In this document: in pieces, positions 34,144 through 43,013 of the stretch
Numbering within the stretch: position 1 is the first letter of the stretch
Layout of the letters: each line of letters opens with the position of its first letter
Assembly: GCF_048006345.1 (NCBI RefSeq)
Contig: NZ_CP180351.1
Location: 1,550,001 to 1,614,000 of the forward strand
DNA from: Marivita sp030148515
GTDB lineage: Bacteria; Pseudomonadota; Alphaproteobacteria; Rhodobacterales; Rhodobacteraceae
Reading direction: 5' to 3'
Length of the DNA stretch: 64,000 bases
Position numbers and translations under genes: made by a program
The notes under the pieces: generated by a model
What the model saw: the letters and a program-made list of their open reading frames with translations, nothing else
Database searches by the model: none
Told to the model about the DNA's origin: nothing

Positions 34144-34530
34144 ATGAGCTTTTTCGAACCCTCTCCCGTTCTATTGGCATTCATATTTGTGCAGCGCTTC
34201 GTGTTTTTCGAAGTGTTAGGCGGTTTAGCCCTGCTGCGCCTGATCGTCGGGCGCGGGATCGCGCGCGTCCCGGCACTTCTCACCCTGCTGATCAGCGCAG
34301 CCGCGATCTTTGCCACCTTTGCCCCTGCCCTAAACCTGCAGTCATTGCCACTCTACGCGGACATCGCACGCTTGATGGCAGCCGGAGGCGGCATGGTCCT
34401 GCCCCTTGTGGCATCGGCAGTGTTCGCTCTCAGCCTTCTTTTGCCACAACGCCGCTGGCGCTGGATCGACCTCGTTCATGTTGTGGGCATGCTTGCCTTT
34501 CTGGGCCTCTGGGTCGCGACGCGCGTCTAG
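34144..34530 (+). CDS. Small membrane protein, unknown function
   Basis: This 128-residue protein has about four hydrophobic segments, at roughly 8-30, 40-60, 75-97 and 108-126. It has no recognised motif. It begins 13 bp after alr and ends 3 bp before the PqiA-like gene, so the three are probably one transcript. It may act with the PqiA-like protein, but that rests only on spacing. Confidence 0.7.
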   Translation: MSFFEPSPVLLAFIFVQRFVFFEVLGGLALLRLIVGRGIARVPALLTLLISAAAIFATFAPALNLQSLPLYADIARLMAAGGGMVLPLVASAVFALSLLLPQRRWRWIDLVHVVGMLAFLGLWVATRV

Positions 34531-34533
34531 GCG

Positions 34534-34974
34534 ATGGCGGTGTTCAAATGGATCAATCTGACGCTGCTGGTGCTCTACCCGGTGGCATGGGCCGCACCAT
34601 TGATGCGTGCCGGGCTATTGCCGCTGTTCGGACTGAGTGAAATCAGTGTCCTGACCGGGCTTCAGGCCCTGTGGGAAACCGATATCCTACTGGCGTTGAT
34701 CGTCACGCTCTTCGCGCTTGTGGCACCCTACCTGAAAACTGTTGGTCTGGCGCTGGTTCAGTTCAAACGTCTCAGCCGACGCACGCTGCCTGCGCTTGCC
34801 CTGATGGGCAAACTTGCGATGGCAGATGTGTTTCTGATTGCCATCTATATCACCGTTGTAAAGGGCATCGGCATAGGCCGGATCGAAACGGCCTGGGGAC
34901 TTTACCTTTTCACCGCCTGTATCCTTGCCTCTCTGCTCATAAGCGTCGTGGAAAGCCGTCGCACACCGGATTGA
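34534..34974 (+). CDS. PqiA-like membrane protein
   Basis: This 146-residue protein has four hydrophobic segments and corresponds to a single paraquat-inducible protein A domain. The stretch ETDILLALIVTLFALVAPYLK and the later MADVFLIAIYITVVKG are typical. Full PqiA proteins in E. coli have two such domains and work with a PqiB lipid-transport protein; no MCE-domain gene is present here. A role in lipid or envelope transport is a family-based guess. It starts 3 bp after the previous gene. Confidence 0.75.
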   Translation: MAVFKWINLTLLVLYPVAWAAPLMRAGLLPLFGLSEISVLTGLQALWETDILLALIVTLFALVAPYLKTVGLALVQFKRLSRRTLPALALMGKLAMADVFLIAIYITVVKGIGIGRIETAWGLYLFTACILASLLISVVESRRTPD

Positions 34975-35106
34975 TCACAGATTGGAAACAAACCCTCAAA
35001 CTGGGGCGGATTGTTCACATCTGCGCTGGCAGTCGGAAAAATCGTTAAAAAACAGTATGTCGAAAGACGCGTTCGGCATAAAGTCGCCGATGTTGCCGAC
35101 GCTTAG

Positions 35107-35973
35107 ATGGTTACTTGGGGGTATCCGATGATTGGTGCGATGCGGTCGCTCGTTGTTTCAACGGGCTGGGTCATGCAGCGTTTGATGTTTTTGTCCGTGG
35201 CCCTGCTTGGGCTTGGTTCGCTTGGATACACGCTGGCTTGCACGTTCGGCTTCGCGCCTTGGCTTGAGATGACCGCTACATTTGGGGGTGTCGGCTATCC
35301 CCAAGCCGGACAGGTTGTGCAGATCGGCGTCACAGTGCTGTTGCTGGGCCTATGCGTTTTCTTACCTGCAAACGCCCGCATCATGGCGCTCGAGACTTCG
35401 CACCGGCGCTTCCATATCGGGATGGAGGATGTGGCGCGCGCCTACCGGGCCTCCCATGCTGCTGACCGCGAAGGCGTGTTCAAGCTGAAGTCGGAATTCG
35501 ATTCGGTGCGCGAACGGATGGCTTACCTGCGCGATCACCCGGATCTGGCCGAACTGGAGCCCTCCGTGCTCGAGATCGCAAGCCAGATGAGCCATGTCTC
35601 GCGCGATCTGGCGGACACCTATTCCGACCGCAGCATCGAACGCGCCCGCGATTTCCTGATCCAGCGCCAGCAAGAAATTGAAGACTTCAACACGCGCCTT
35701 GATGCGGCCAAAGCCACCGCTACGGAAATGCGCGTCTGGATCGACAAGGTGGAGCTTGAGGAAAGCGTGGCGCAGGCGCAGTTGAGCCGTCTGCAAGGCG
35801 AATTGTCCGACCTGCTACCCGAACTGTTCGGCCCGGAGGCGGCGCCGACCCTGCCACCCCGCAAGGTGTCGAACCTGCGCGACGTATCGGATCAATGGGA
35901 CGAACCGCCAGATTTCCCTGAAAATGACGACAACCGCATCGTGGCCCTCCTCGCGCGGCGAGCAGCCGAATAA
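35107..35973 (+). CDS. Membrane-anchored coiled-coil protein
   Basis: This 288-residue protein has two membrane segments, about 22-48 and 68-86, and then a long charged helical region (about 95-240) with heptad-like patterns such as EFDSVRERMAYLRD and QQEIEDFNTRLDAAKATATEM. The tail is Pro-rich and acidic. I recall related Rhodobacterales proteins annotated loosely as DNA repair proteins because they sit beside radA, with no functional support. Start could also be Met8 or Met12. It ends 57 bp before radA. Confidence 0.7.
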   Translation: MVTWGYPMIGAMRSLVVSTGWVMQRLMFLSVALLGLGSLGYTLACTFGFAPWLEMTATFGGVGYPQAGQVVQIGVTVLLLGLCVFLPANARIMALETSHRRFHIGMEDVARAYRASHAADREGVFKLKSEFDSVRERMAYLRDHPDLAELEPSVLEIASQMSHVSRDLADTYSDRSIERARDFLIQRQQEIEDFNTRLDAAKATATEMRVWIDKVELEESVAQAQLSRLQGELSDLLPELFGPEAAPTLPPRKVSNLRDVSDQWDEPPDFPENDDNRIVALLARRAAE

Positions 35974-36030
35974 CCGCGGCACAGCAGCCGCCGCTTGCAG
36001 GCCCGCGCGGCTTGGGTCACAAGCGTCGTC

Positions 36031-37398
36031 ATGGCGAAATCCTCCGCAACCTTTGTCTGCCAATCCTGTGGAAGCACGACCACCAAATGGTCGGGCCGCT
36101 GCGATGCCTGCGGCGAATGGAACTCCATTGTTGAAGAGGTGCCGCTGGCCGCCGGCCCCGCGACCAAGACGCTGGGTGCATCGAAGGGCCGGTCCCTGCC
36201 CCTCAGCGATCTGTCGGGTCATGAAGCCCCACCGCCCCGGACCATGTCCAGACTGGACGAACTCGACCGCGTGCTTGGAGGCGGGCTGGTGCCTGCCTCG
36301 GCGCTGCTGGTCGGCGGCGATCCCGGTATCGGCAAATCAACGCTTCTGTTGCAGGCAGCGGCGGCCTTTGCCAATGCCGGTCTCAAGGTCATCTACATCT
36401 CGGGTGAAGAGGCCAGCGCACAGGTTCGGATGCGCGCCGCCCGTCTGGGGTTGCGGGACGCGCCGGTCAAACTGGCGACCGAAACCAATCTGCGCGACAT
36501 CCTGACGACTCTGGAAAACGAAAAGCCCGATCTGGCGATCATCGACTCGATCCAGACCATGTGGGCTGACAACGTTTCCTCTGCACCGGGCAGCGTGTCT
36601 CAGGTGCGCGCCTCGGCCCATGAACTGACAAGCTTTGCCAAGCGGCGCGGCACATCGGTGATCCTTGTGGGTCATGTCACCAAGGACGGACAGATCGCAG
36701 GCCCCCGCGTTGTCGAACACATGGTCGATACGGTGCTCTATTTCGAAGGCGAACGCGGGCACCAGTTCCGCATCCTGCGCGCCGTCAAGAACCGTTTCGG
36801 CCCGGCGGATGAAATCGGTGTGTTCGAGATGACCGGCAGCGGTCTGGCCGAGGTTGCGAATCCCTCGGCTCTGTTCCTGAGCGAACGGGGCGACCCGTCC
36901 CCCGGCTCTTCGGTCTTTGCCGGGATCGAAGGCACGCGTCCGGTTCTGGTGGAATTTCAGGCGCTTGTGGCTCCGACGCCACACAGCCAACCACGCCGGT
37001 CTGTGGTCGGCTGGGATGGCGGGCGCCTTGCGATGATCCTTGCCGTACTCGAAGCGCGCTGCGGTATTCCGTTTGCCGGATTGGATGTTTATCTCAATGT
37101 TGCAGGCGGCATGAAGGTCAGCGAACCCGCCGCCGACCTTGCCGTTGCGGCAGCTTTGCTGTCGGCCCGCGAGGACATTGCTCTGCCTGCCGAGACCGTG
37201 GTTTTCGGGGAAATCAGTCTCTCCGGCGCGCTCCGCCCCGTGGGGCAAACCGAAAATCGGTTGAAAGAAGCACAAAAACTTGGTTTTACCGCCGCGATAG
37301 TGCCAAAGGGTGGCAAATCCGTGCCCCGTGACGGGATCACGGCGACCGAGATTGACGCCTTGGCAAGCTTTGTTGGTGATGTGTTCGGCGCAGGGTAG
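36031..37398 (+). CDS. radA: DNA repair protein RadA
   Basis: This 455-residue protein helps process recombination intermediates as a branch-migration helicase. The N-terminal zinc finger has Cys10, 13, 24 and 27. Walker A is GGDPGIGKST at about 95-104, KNRFG is the RadA-specific motif, and the C-terminal domain is Lon-protease-like. The start ATG at 36031 (MAKSSATFVC) matches the family. cvpA follows after 32 bp on the same strand. Confidence 0.97.
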   Translation: MAKSSATFVCQSCGSTTTKWSGRCDACGEWNSIVEEVPLAAGPATKTLGASKGRSLPLSDLSGHEAPPPRTMSRLDELDRVLGGGLVPASALLVGGDPGIGKSTLLLQAAAAFANAGLKVIYISGEEASAQVRMRAARLGLRDAPVKLATETNLRDILTTLENEKPDLAIIDSIQTMWADNVSSAPGSVSQVRASAHELTSFAKRRGTSVILVGHVTKDGQIAGPRVVEHMVDTVLYFEGERGHQFRILRAVKNRFGPADEIGVFEMTGSGLAEVANPSALFLSERGDPSPGSSVFAGIEGTRPVLVEFQALVAPTPHSQPRRSVVGWDGGRLAMILAVLEARCGIPFAGLDVYLNVAGGMKVSEPAADLAVAAALLSAREDIALPAETVVFGEISLSGALRPVGQTENRLKEAQKLGFTAAIVPKGGKSVPRDGITATEIDALASFVGDVFGAG

Positions 37399-37430
37399 CG
37401 CCATTTGTAGAAAAGAAGGGCAAGGGACCG

Positions 37431-38003
37431 ATGGAAGGGTTCACCATTATTGACGGCGTGGTCGCCGTCGTCATCGTGCTGTCTGCGCTTCTGGCCTATT
37501 CGCGCGGCATCGTCCGTGAAGCCATGGCCATTCTCGGCTGGGTCGCCGCGGCTGTTCTGGGCTTCATGTTCGGACCTCAGGTACGTCCTTTGATGACGGA
37601 AATCCCGGTCATCGGTGAATTCATGACAGGAAGCTGCGAACTCAGCGTGATCGGCGGGTTTGCTGCCGTGTTCACGGTGGCGCTTGTCATCATGTCGTTC
37701 TTTACCCCGCTCTTTTCCACCATCGTGCAACGCTCCGCCTTGGGTGGCGTCGATCAGGCACTTGGCTTCCTCTTCGGCGTGGCGCGCGGCATTCTGCTCG
37801 TGGCGGTGGCGTTCTTTGTCTACCAGGTTGTGGTCACCTCGCAGGATATCGCGATGATCGACGACAGTCGGTCCGCCGTGGTCTTCAGCCGCTTCACGGG
37901 CCAGATCGAAGAGCAGAACCCCGAACAGGCCTTGGGCTGGATTACTGCGCAATACGAAGCGCTGGTGGGCGTGTGTGATGCCCCTTCGGACAGCGACACC
38001 TGA
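37431..38003 (+). CDS. cvpA: CvpA family membrane protein
   Basis: This 190-residue protein has four hydrophobic segments (from DGVVAVVIVLSALLAYSRG onward), and SRGIVREAMAILGWVAAAVLG is the family signature region. CvpA was named for colicin V production and affects envelope homeostasis; its activity is unclear. The cvpA-purF order is ancient and conserved, and here radA precedes it. Confidence 0.9.
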   Translation: MEGFTIIDGVVAVVIVLSALLAYSRGIVREAMAILGWVAAAVLGFMFGPQVRPLMTEIPVIGEFMTGSCELSVIGGFAAVFTVALVIMSFFTPLFSTIVQRSALGGVDQALGFLFGVARGILLVAVAFFVYQVVVTSQDIAMIDDSRSAVVFSRFTGQIEEQNPEQALGWITAQYEALVGVCDAPSDSDT

Positions 38004-38108
38004 GAAACATCCATCAACCTGTCGCGGAAACATGATAGTTTCGTGACACCGGCCCTCATGGCGCTTAAGAGGGGGCAATCTCTGCTGCCACGGATTTGGA
38101 GTACCGAT

Positions 38109-39578
38109 TTGTCCGACACCCAGATGCCACCCGCCCACCCATTTGATGATGACAAGCTGAAAGAAGAGTGCGGAATCTTCGGCGTGGTCGGTGTCACCGA
38201 TGCGGCGAATTTCGTTGCCCTTGGCCTGCACGCCCTGCAGCATCGCGGGCAAGAAGCGGGAGGGATCGTCAGCCACCACCCCGACCACGGCTTCAACAGC
38301 GCGCGCCGCTTTGGCTATGTGCGCGACAACTTCACCAGCCAGAAGCTGATGGAGACACTGCCCGGCGAACTGGCCATCGGCCATGTGCGCTATTCGACCG
38401 CCGGATCAAAGGGCCAAACCCAGATCCGTGACGTGCAGCCCTTCTTCGGCGAGTTTTCAATGGGTGGAGCAGCGATTGCCCATAACGGCAACATCACAAA
38501 TGCCGACGCTCTGCGCCGCGAACTGATCGAACGCGGCTCCATCTTCCAAAGCTCCAGCGACAGCGAATGCATCATTCACCTGATGGCCCGCTCGCTTCAA
38601 CGCAACATCCCCGAAAGGATGGAAGACGCGCTGCGCCGCGTCGAAGGCGCGTTCTCGGTGGTTGCCATGACCCGCACCAAGCTGATCGGTGTGCGAGACC
38701 CGCTGGGTGTGCGCCCACTGGTTCTGGGCAAGATCGGCGATGGCTGGGCGCTCAGCTCGGAAACCTGCGCGCTCGACATCATCGGCGCAGACTATGTGCG
38801 CGAGATTGAACCCGGTGAGATGGTGGTGATCACCGCCGAACACGGTGTCGAATCGATCCGCCCCTTCCGCCCGCAGAAATCCCGCTTCTGCATTTTTGAG
38901 CATGTCTATTTCTCGCGCCCCGACAGCATCATCGGCGACCGCTCGGTCTATGAGACCCGCCGCCAGATCGGTGTCGAGCTGGCCCGCGAAACCTCGGTCG
39001 AGGCTGATCTGGTCTGCCCGGTGCCCGACAGCGGAACCCCTGCTGCCATCGGCTATGCGCACGAGTCGGGCATTCCCTACGGCATGGGCATCATCCGCAA
39101 CCAGTATATGGGCCGCACCTTCATCGAGCCGACGGAACAGATCCGCAATATGGGGGTGCGCCTCAAGCTCAACGTCAACCGTGCGCTGATCAAGGGCAAG
39201 CGGGTGATCCTTGTGGATGACAGCGTGGTGCGTGGCACAACGAGCCGCAAGATCAAGGAAATGATCCTCGACGCAGGCGCTGCCGAGGTGCATTTCCGCA
39301 TCGCCTCCCCCACAGCGTGGCCGTGTTTCTATGGCGTGGACACCCCGCAGCGGGAAAAGCTGTTGGCCGCCACCATGTCCGAGGACGAGATGCGCGAGCA
39401 TCTGGGCGTCGACAGCCTGAAATTCATCTCGCTTGATGGTCTTTACCGCGCGGTGGGCGAAGCCTCGGGGCGTGACCCCAAGTCGCCGCAATATTGCGAC
39501 GCCTGTTTCTCGGGCGAATACCCAGTGAAACCGTCCGACATGGTGGAAAAAGGCTTCCAGATGAAGGCGGCCGAGTAA
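38109..39578 (+). CDS. purF: Amidophosphoribosyltransferase
   Basis: This enzyme commits PRPP and glutamine to purine synthesis. The mature N-terminal nucleophile is the Cys in EECGIFGVVG, exposed by propeptide removal, and the PRPP motif is VILVDDSVVRGTTS. I favour the TTG start at 38109, since GGAG lies 7 bp upstream; ATG at 38124 has no ribosome site, and the ORF opening at 38043 adds unlikely residues. With the TTG start the protein is 489 residues, with a 20-residue propeptide. It pairs with purL at 17.3 kb. Confidence 0.95.
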   Translation: MSDTQMPPAHPFDDDKLKEECGIFGVVGVTDAANFVALGLHALQHRGQEAGGIVSHHPDHGFNSARRFGYVRDNFTSQKLMETLPGELAIGHVRYSTAGSKGQTQIRDVQPFFGEFSMGGAAIAHNGNITNADALRRELIERGSIFQSSSDSECIIHLMARSLQRNIPERMEDALRRVEGAFSVVAMTRTKLIGVRDPLGVRPLVLGKIGDGWALSSETCALDIIGADYVREIEPGEMVVITAEHGVESIRPFRPQKSRFCIFEHVYFSRPDSIIGDRSVYETRRQIGVELARETSVEADLVCPVPDSGTPAAIGYAHESGIPYGMGIIRNQYMGRTFIEPTEQIRNMGVRLKLNVNRALIKGKRVILVDDSVVRGTTSRKIKEMILDAGAAEVHFRIASPTAWPCFYGVDTPQREKLLAATMSEDEMREHLGVDSLKFISLDGLYRAVGEASGRDPKSPQYCDACFSGEYPVKPSDMVEKGFQMKAAE

Positions 39579-39674
39579 CCCTCGGCAGCCTTCCGCGCAG
39601 CGTCACGAGCACCTCTGTTCATCGCCGGCAAAAGCGCCCATGTGGCCCGTCAGCGAAACAACTGACAGTGGCAC

Positions 39675-39941
39675 ATGGCACAGGAAACAACCCCTCCACA
39701 GGTCGCCGCAACGGCGACGCAAACCACCAATGACCTTGGCGGAGCACTGACCTTGCTGGGCACCTTCGGCCCGCAGTCCAAACCGCAGGCGCTTCTCAAG
39801 CTGCGCAATGGCCAGACCGAAACCGTATCACGCGGCGACCAGGTGAACGGCCAGACCGTCGTCGCCATCGAGGAAGGCCGTGTGGCGCTGGCCCGCAATG
39901 GCACGGCCCGCTGGCTGGACATGCCAGCACCCAACTCCTGA
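39675..39941 (+). CDS. Small protein resembling the PilP/GspC homology region
   Basis: This 88-residue protein has LTLLGTFGPQSKPQALLKLR followed by a V-x-x-GD-x-x-x-G-x-x-V pattern and a C-terminal LARNGTARWLDMP, the layout of the small beta domain of GspC/PilP proteins. There is no membrane anchor or secretion gene nearby. It may be a free-standing periplasmic or cytoplasmic domain. A repeat element follows its stop. Confidence 0.6.
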   Translation: MAQETTPPQVAATATQTTNDLGGALTLLGTFGPQSKPQALLKLRNGQTETVSRGDQVNGQTVVAIEEGRVALARNGTARWLDMPAPNS

Positions 39942-39950
39942 TCTTCTCTG

Positions 39951-40002
39951 GTTCGAAAATACTTCGGGGGAGTCGCGCTTGCGCGACGGGGGCAGCGCCC
40001 CC
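39951..40002. repeat. REP-like element with two abutting hairpins
   Basis: GTTCGAAAATACTTCGGGGG leads into two abutting inverted repeats: GTCGCGC/GCGCGAC at 39972-39987 and GGGGGC/GCCCCC at 39988-40002. The lead sequence and the GC hairpin resemble, in reverse complement, the element at 21203-21300. Such elements are familiar in roseobacter intergenic regions. Confidence 0.65.
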
Positions 40003-40016
40003 AATCCCGGCCCCAC

Positions 40017-40048
40017 AAAGAAAACCCCCGCCGATCTCTCGACGGGGG
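40017..40048 (-). terminator. Terminator of bioY
   Basis: On the minus strand a 10-bp stem (CCCCCGTCGA with TCGGCGGGGG, one G-T pair) and a GAGA loop are followed by TTTTCTTT. It lies about 25 bp after the bioY stop. Confidence 0.8.
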
Positions 40049-40072
40049 CAAATTTTACCGCTTGGTAAAGTA

Positions 40073-40630
40073 TCAGGCTTTGCGCGCCGACAGGGCTTTC
40101 CAAGCCCCGGTCACAAGCAAGGCTGCAATGACTGCCTTGATCGCGTCACCCAGCAGGAAAGGCGCCATCCAGCCGGCCCAAAGCTCGGGCATCGTCTTGC
40201 CCAGAACAGCCGCCGGCCATGCAAGGCCCGGGATGTAGATCAGCGCCGAGAGCGCAATGCCCACAAGCGCGGTGGAGACCGCGCCGCGTGCGATGCCCTT
40301 CTCCACAGCCAGCCCCGCCAGCCATGCCATCGCGACAAAGCCGTAAAGGAAGCCGGCGGTCGGGCCGACCAGCGATGCAACCGACCCGCCATTGGCAAAT
40401 ACCGGCAGGCCCATCGCGCCGTAGCCCAGATAGGCAATCATCGTCGCAAGGGCGAGGCGCGACCCGAAGGTCAGACCGACGATCAGGATCGCCAGAGTTT
40501 GCAGAGTGATCGGCACAGGCCAGCCGATGCTGACCTGCGCGGCCACCGCGATAAAGGCGGCACCGCCAAGCGCAAGGAGCGCCTGACGAAGAAGAGTGGT
40601 CTTGCCCAAGGCAGCTTGCGTCAGTGTCAT
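40073..40630 (-). CDS. bioY: Biotin transporter BioY
   Basis: This 185-residue membrane protein is the substrate-binding S component of biotin ECF transporters. About six hydrophobic segments are visible, with the family stretch ITLQTLAILIVGLTFGSRLALATMIAYLGYGAMGLPVF in the N-terminal half. No bioM/bioN ATPase genes are adjacent; solitary BioY or a shared ECF module is likely. I see no clear BioR box in the upstream gap. It is transcribed toward the small GspC-like gene. Confidence 0.92.
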   Translation of the reverse strand: MTLTQAALGKTTLLRQALLALGGAAFIAVAAQVSIGWPVPITLQTLAILIVGLTFGSRLALATMIAYLGYGAMGLPVFANGGSVASLVGPTAGFLYGFVAMAWLAGLAVEKGIARGAVSTALVGIALSALIYIPGLAWPAAVLGKTMPELWAGWMAPFLLGDAIKAVIAALLVTGAWKALSARKA

Positions 40631-40741
40631 GGCGAATGTCCCTCATGTGTCTGTTATTTCCCCTGTTAATTCTGCAAATGCCCCATCAAGTCAAGCACTG
40701 CCCTCTTGCGGGCGGGGCGGCAAAAAGGCATGTGACAGAGC

Positions 40742-41398
40742 ATGACGGACACATCTCGCCCCCTCGCGCTGATCACCGGCGCTTCACGCGGTCTTGGCTT
40801 TGCATTGGCAGAGGCGCTGGCCGACACGCATCACATCATTGCCGTCGCGCGCACCGTAGGCGGGCTGGAAGAGCTGGATGATCGCATTCAGGCCAAGGGC
40901 GGCAGCGCCACGCTGGCGCCGATGGACATCACCAAGCCGGACGCGATGGCCCAGCTGTGTCGTTCGGTGCATGACCGCTGGGGTCAGATTTCGCTTTGGG
41001 TTCATACGGCGATCCATGCCGGGCCCCTGTCGCCGGTGGATCACCTTGATCCCAAGGATTGGAAAAAGTCGGTGTCGATCAATCTCGACGCGATGTCCCA
41101 TCTGGTGCCCTATATCTCGCCGCTCTTGAAACGCGACGGCAGCGCGGTGTTCTTTGATGATCCGCATGGCGGTGAAAAGTTCTTTGGCCATTATGGCACC
41201 ACCAAGTCGGCGCAGATTGCGCTGGCGCGGTCGTGGCAGGCAGAGACGGTGTCGATCGGACCGAAGGTGAAGATCCTGACGCCCAAACCAATGGCAACCC
41301 ATGTCCGGGCACGATTCTTCCCGGGCGAAGACCGGAGCGTTCTGGCCTTGCCAGCGGCCGAAGCAGCGCGGTTATTGCCGGAACTCCTCGGCGGGTGA
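40742..41398 (+). CDS. SDR family oxidoreductase
   Basis: This 218-residue short-chain dehydrogenase/reductase has the NAD(P)-binding TGASRGLGF near residue 13, a central LWVHTAIHAG in place of the usual NNAG, and the catalytic YGTTK. The missing NNAG and a short C-terminus mark it as a divergent member. The substrate is unknown. The palindrome pair starts 8 bp after its stop. Confidence 0.82.
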   Translation: MTDTSRPLALITGASRGLGFALAEALADTHHIIAVARTVGGLEELDDRIQAKGGSATLAPMDITKPDAMAQLCRSVHDRWGQISLWVHTAIHAGPLSPVDHLDPKDWKKSVSINLDAMSHLVPYISPLLKRDGSAVFFDDPHGGEKFFGHYGTTKSAQIALARSWQAETVSIGPKVKILTPKPMATHVRARFFPGEDRSVLALPAAEAARLLPELLGG

Positions 41399-41406
41399 TC
41401 CGGGTT

Positions 41407-41450
41407 GCGGATGCGCCGACGCATCCGCGATTTTGCGTCAACGCAAAATC
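41407..41450. repeat. Two abutting inverted repeats between the SDR gene and surE
   Basis: GCGGATGCG/CGCATCCGC with loop CCGA (41407-41428) directly abuts GATTTTGCG/CGCAAAATC with loop TCAA (41429-41450). Each has a 9-bp stem and a 4-nt loop, and CGCC follows. The layout is the same as at 19888-19929 although the stems differ in sequence. Confidence 0.8.
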
Positions 41451-41528
41451 CGCCAGCGGCCGAAACCCGGCGGATGCTTGCCGCAGGGCGGGGCTTGGCC
41501 TATTCAGAACAAAAGCAAGGCAGAGCAG

Positions 41529-42314
41529 ATGCGCATACTCATTACCAATGACGACGGGATCAACGCACCGGGCCTCAAGGTCCTGAGCCACATCGCCCAC
41601 GACCTCGCCGGACCCAAGGGCGAGGTTTGGACCGTGGCCCCGGCCTTTGAACAATCGGGCGTCGGTCATTGCATCAGCTACACCCATCCGATGATGGTCA
41701 GCGAAATGGGCGAGCGGCGCTTTGCGACGGAAGGCAGCCCAGCGGATTGCGTGCTGGCGGGCCTGCATGACGTCATGGTTGATTGTCCCCCCGATCTTGT
41801 GTTGTCGGGGGTCAACCGGGGCAACAACTCGGCCGAGAACGCGCTCTATTCCGGCACTCTGGGCGGTGCGATGGAAGCCGCCCTTCAAGGCATCCCGGCG
41901 ATTGCCTTGTCGCAATACTATGGTCCCGACAATGCGCAGGCCGACGACCCGTTCGACGCCGCGCGCGTGCACGGGGCCGAGGTGGTCCGGCGGATTCTTG
42001 CCCATGATCCCAAAGACCAGACCGGCTACCGCCTGTTCTACAACGTGAACTTCCCACCGGTGCTTTCCGCTAAAGTGAAAGGCACGCGGATCACCCCGCA
42101 GGGCATTCGCGAAGGCACCCGGTTTTCGGTTGAGCCGCACAACTCGCCGTCGGGCCGCCGGTTCCTGTGGATCAAGGGCGGCGACCAGCGTGCGCCCACA
42201 GCCCCCGGCAGCGATGCATCGGAGAACCTTGCGGGCTATATCAGTGTCACGCCGATGCGGGCCGATCTGACCGCCAGTGACCAGTTGGGCGCATTGCAGG
42301 ACGCCTTCCTCTGA
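41529..42314 (+). CDS. surE: 5'/3'-nucleotidase SurE
   Basis: This 261-residue metal-dependent phosphatase acts on nucleoside monophosphates. The N-terminal RILITNDDG (Asp8, Asp9) binds the metal, and LSGVNRGNNSAENALYSGT is the family active-site loop. The true start is at 41529; the ORF opens at 41301 inside the SDR gene. The stop overlaps the start of pcm (TGATG), a pairing known across proteobacteria. Confidence 0.96.
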   Translation: MRILITNDDGINAPGLKVLSHIAHDLAGPKGEVWTVAPAFEQSGVGHCISYTHPMMVSEMGERRFATEGSPADCVLAGLHDVMVDCPPDLVLSGVNRGNNSAENALYSGTLGGAMEAALQGIPAIALSQYYGPDNAQADDPFDAARVHGAEVVRRILAHDPKDQTGYRLFYNVNFPPVLSAKVKGTRITPQGIREGTRFSVEPHNSPSGRRFLWIKGGDQRAPTAPGSDASENLAGYISVTPMRADLTASDQLGALQDAFL

Positions 42315-42955
42315 TGGACGACGCGGAACTCAAGATGCAGTTCCTATATGCGCTCAGGTCGCGCGGCGTGACCAACGCGGCGGTGCTCACCGCGATGGAG
42401 CAGATCGACCGCGCCCCCTTCATTCGTGGCTATTTCGCCGAACGGGCCTATGAGGACATGCCGTTGCCCATCGCCTGCGGCCAGACCATCAGCCAGCCTT
42501 CGGTGGTTGGCTTGATGACCCAGGCGCTCGAAATCACGCCGCGCGACACGGTGCTCGAAGTGGGGACTGGGTCTGGGTATCAGGCTGCGATCCTGAGCCA
42601 ACTGGCGCGCCGCGTCTACACGGTGGACCGCCACCCGCGACTGGTGCGCGAGGCGCGCGAAGTGTTTGACCAGCTGGGCCTGACCAACGTGACAGCCTTC
42701 ACCGCGGATGGCAGCTTTGGCTTGCCGGACCAGGCCCCCTTCGACCGCATTCTGGTCACGGCCGCTGCCGAGGACCCGCCGGGGCCGCTGTTGGCGCAGC
42801 TCAAGGTGGGCGGCATCATGGTGCTGCCGGTCGGTCAATCGGATGCGGTGCAGCATCTGATCCGGGTGAGACGGACGCCCGAGGGGCTCGATTACGACGA
42901 ATTGAGGCCAGTACGCTTTGTTCCGCTGGTCGAAGGGGTAGCCCGCGACGGGTAA
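42314..42955 (+). CDS. pcm: Protein-L-isoaspartate O-methyltransferase
   Basis: This 213-residue enzyme methylates isoaspartyl residues, starting repair of aged proteins. LEVGTGSGYQ is the AdoMet-binding motif I, preceded by the substrate loop ACGQTISQPSVV, and RILVTAAAEDPP is motif III. It overlaps surE by one base pair and is followed after 58 bp by an NlpD-like gene, the surE-pcm-nlpD order also found in E. coli. Confidence 0.96.
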   Translation: MDDAELKMQFLYALRSRGVTNAAVLTAMEQIDRAPFIRGYFAERAYEDMPLPIACGQTISQPSVVGLMTQALEITPRDTVLEVGTGSGYQAAILSQLARRVYTVDRHPRLVREAREVFDQLGLTNVTAFTADGSFGLPDQAPFDRILVTAAAEDPPGPLLAQLKVGGIMVLPVGQSDAVQHLIRVRRTPEGLDYDELRPVRFVPLVEGVARDG

Positions 42956-43013
42956 TCAAGGCATAATGGCGGGCGACGACCGGGGCACAACCGGCGCATT
43001 TGAGGATATCGAC

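Noticed and set aside
40631..40741. BioR box upstream of bioY
   Set aside because: No TTATMKATAA-like sequence is present in the gap.
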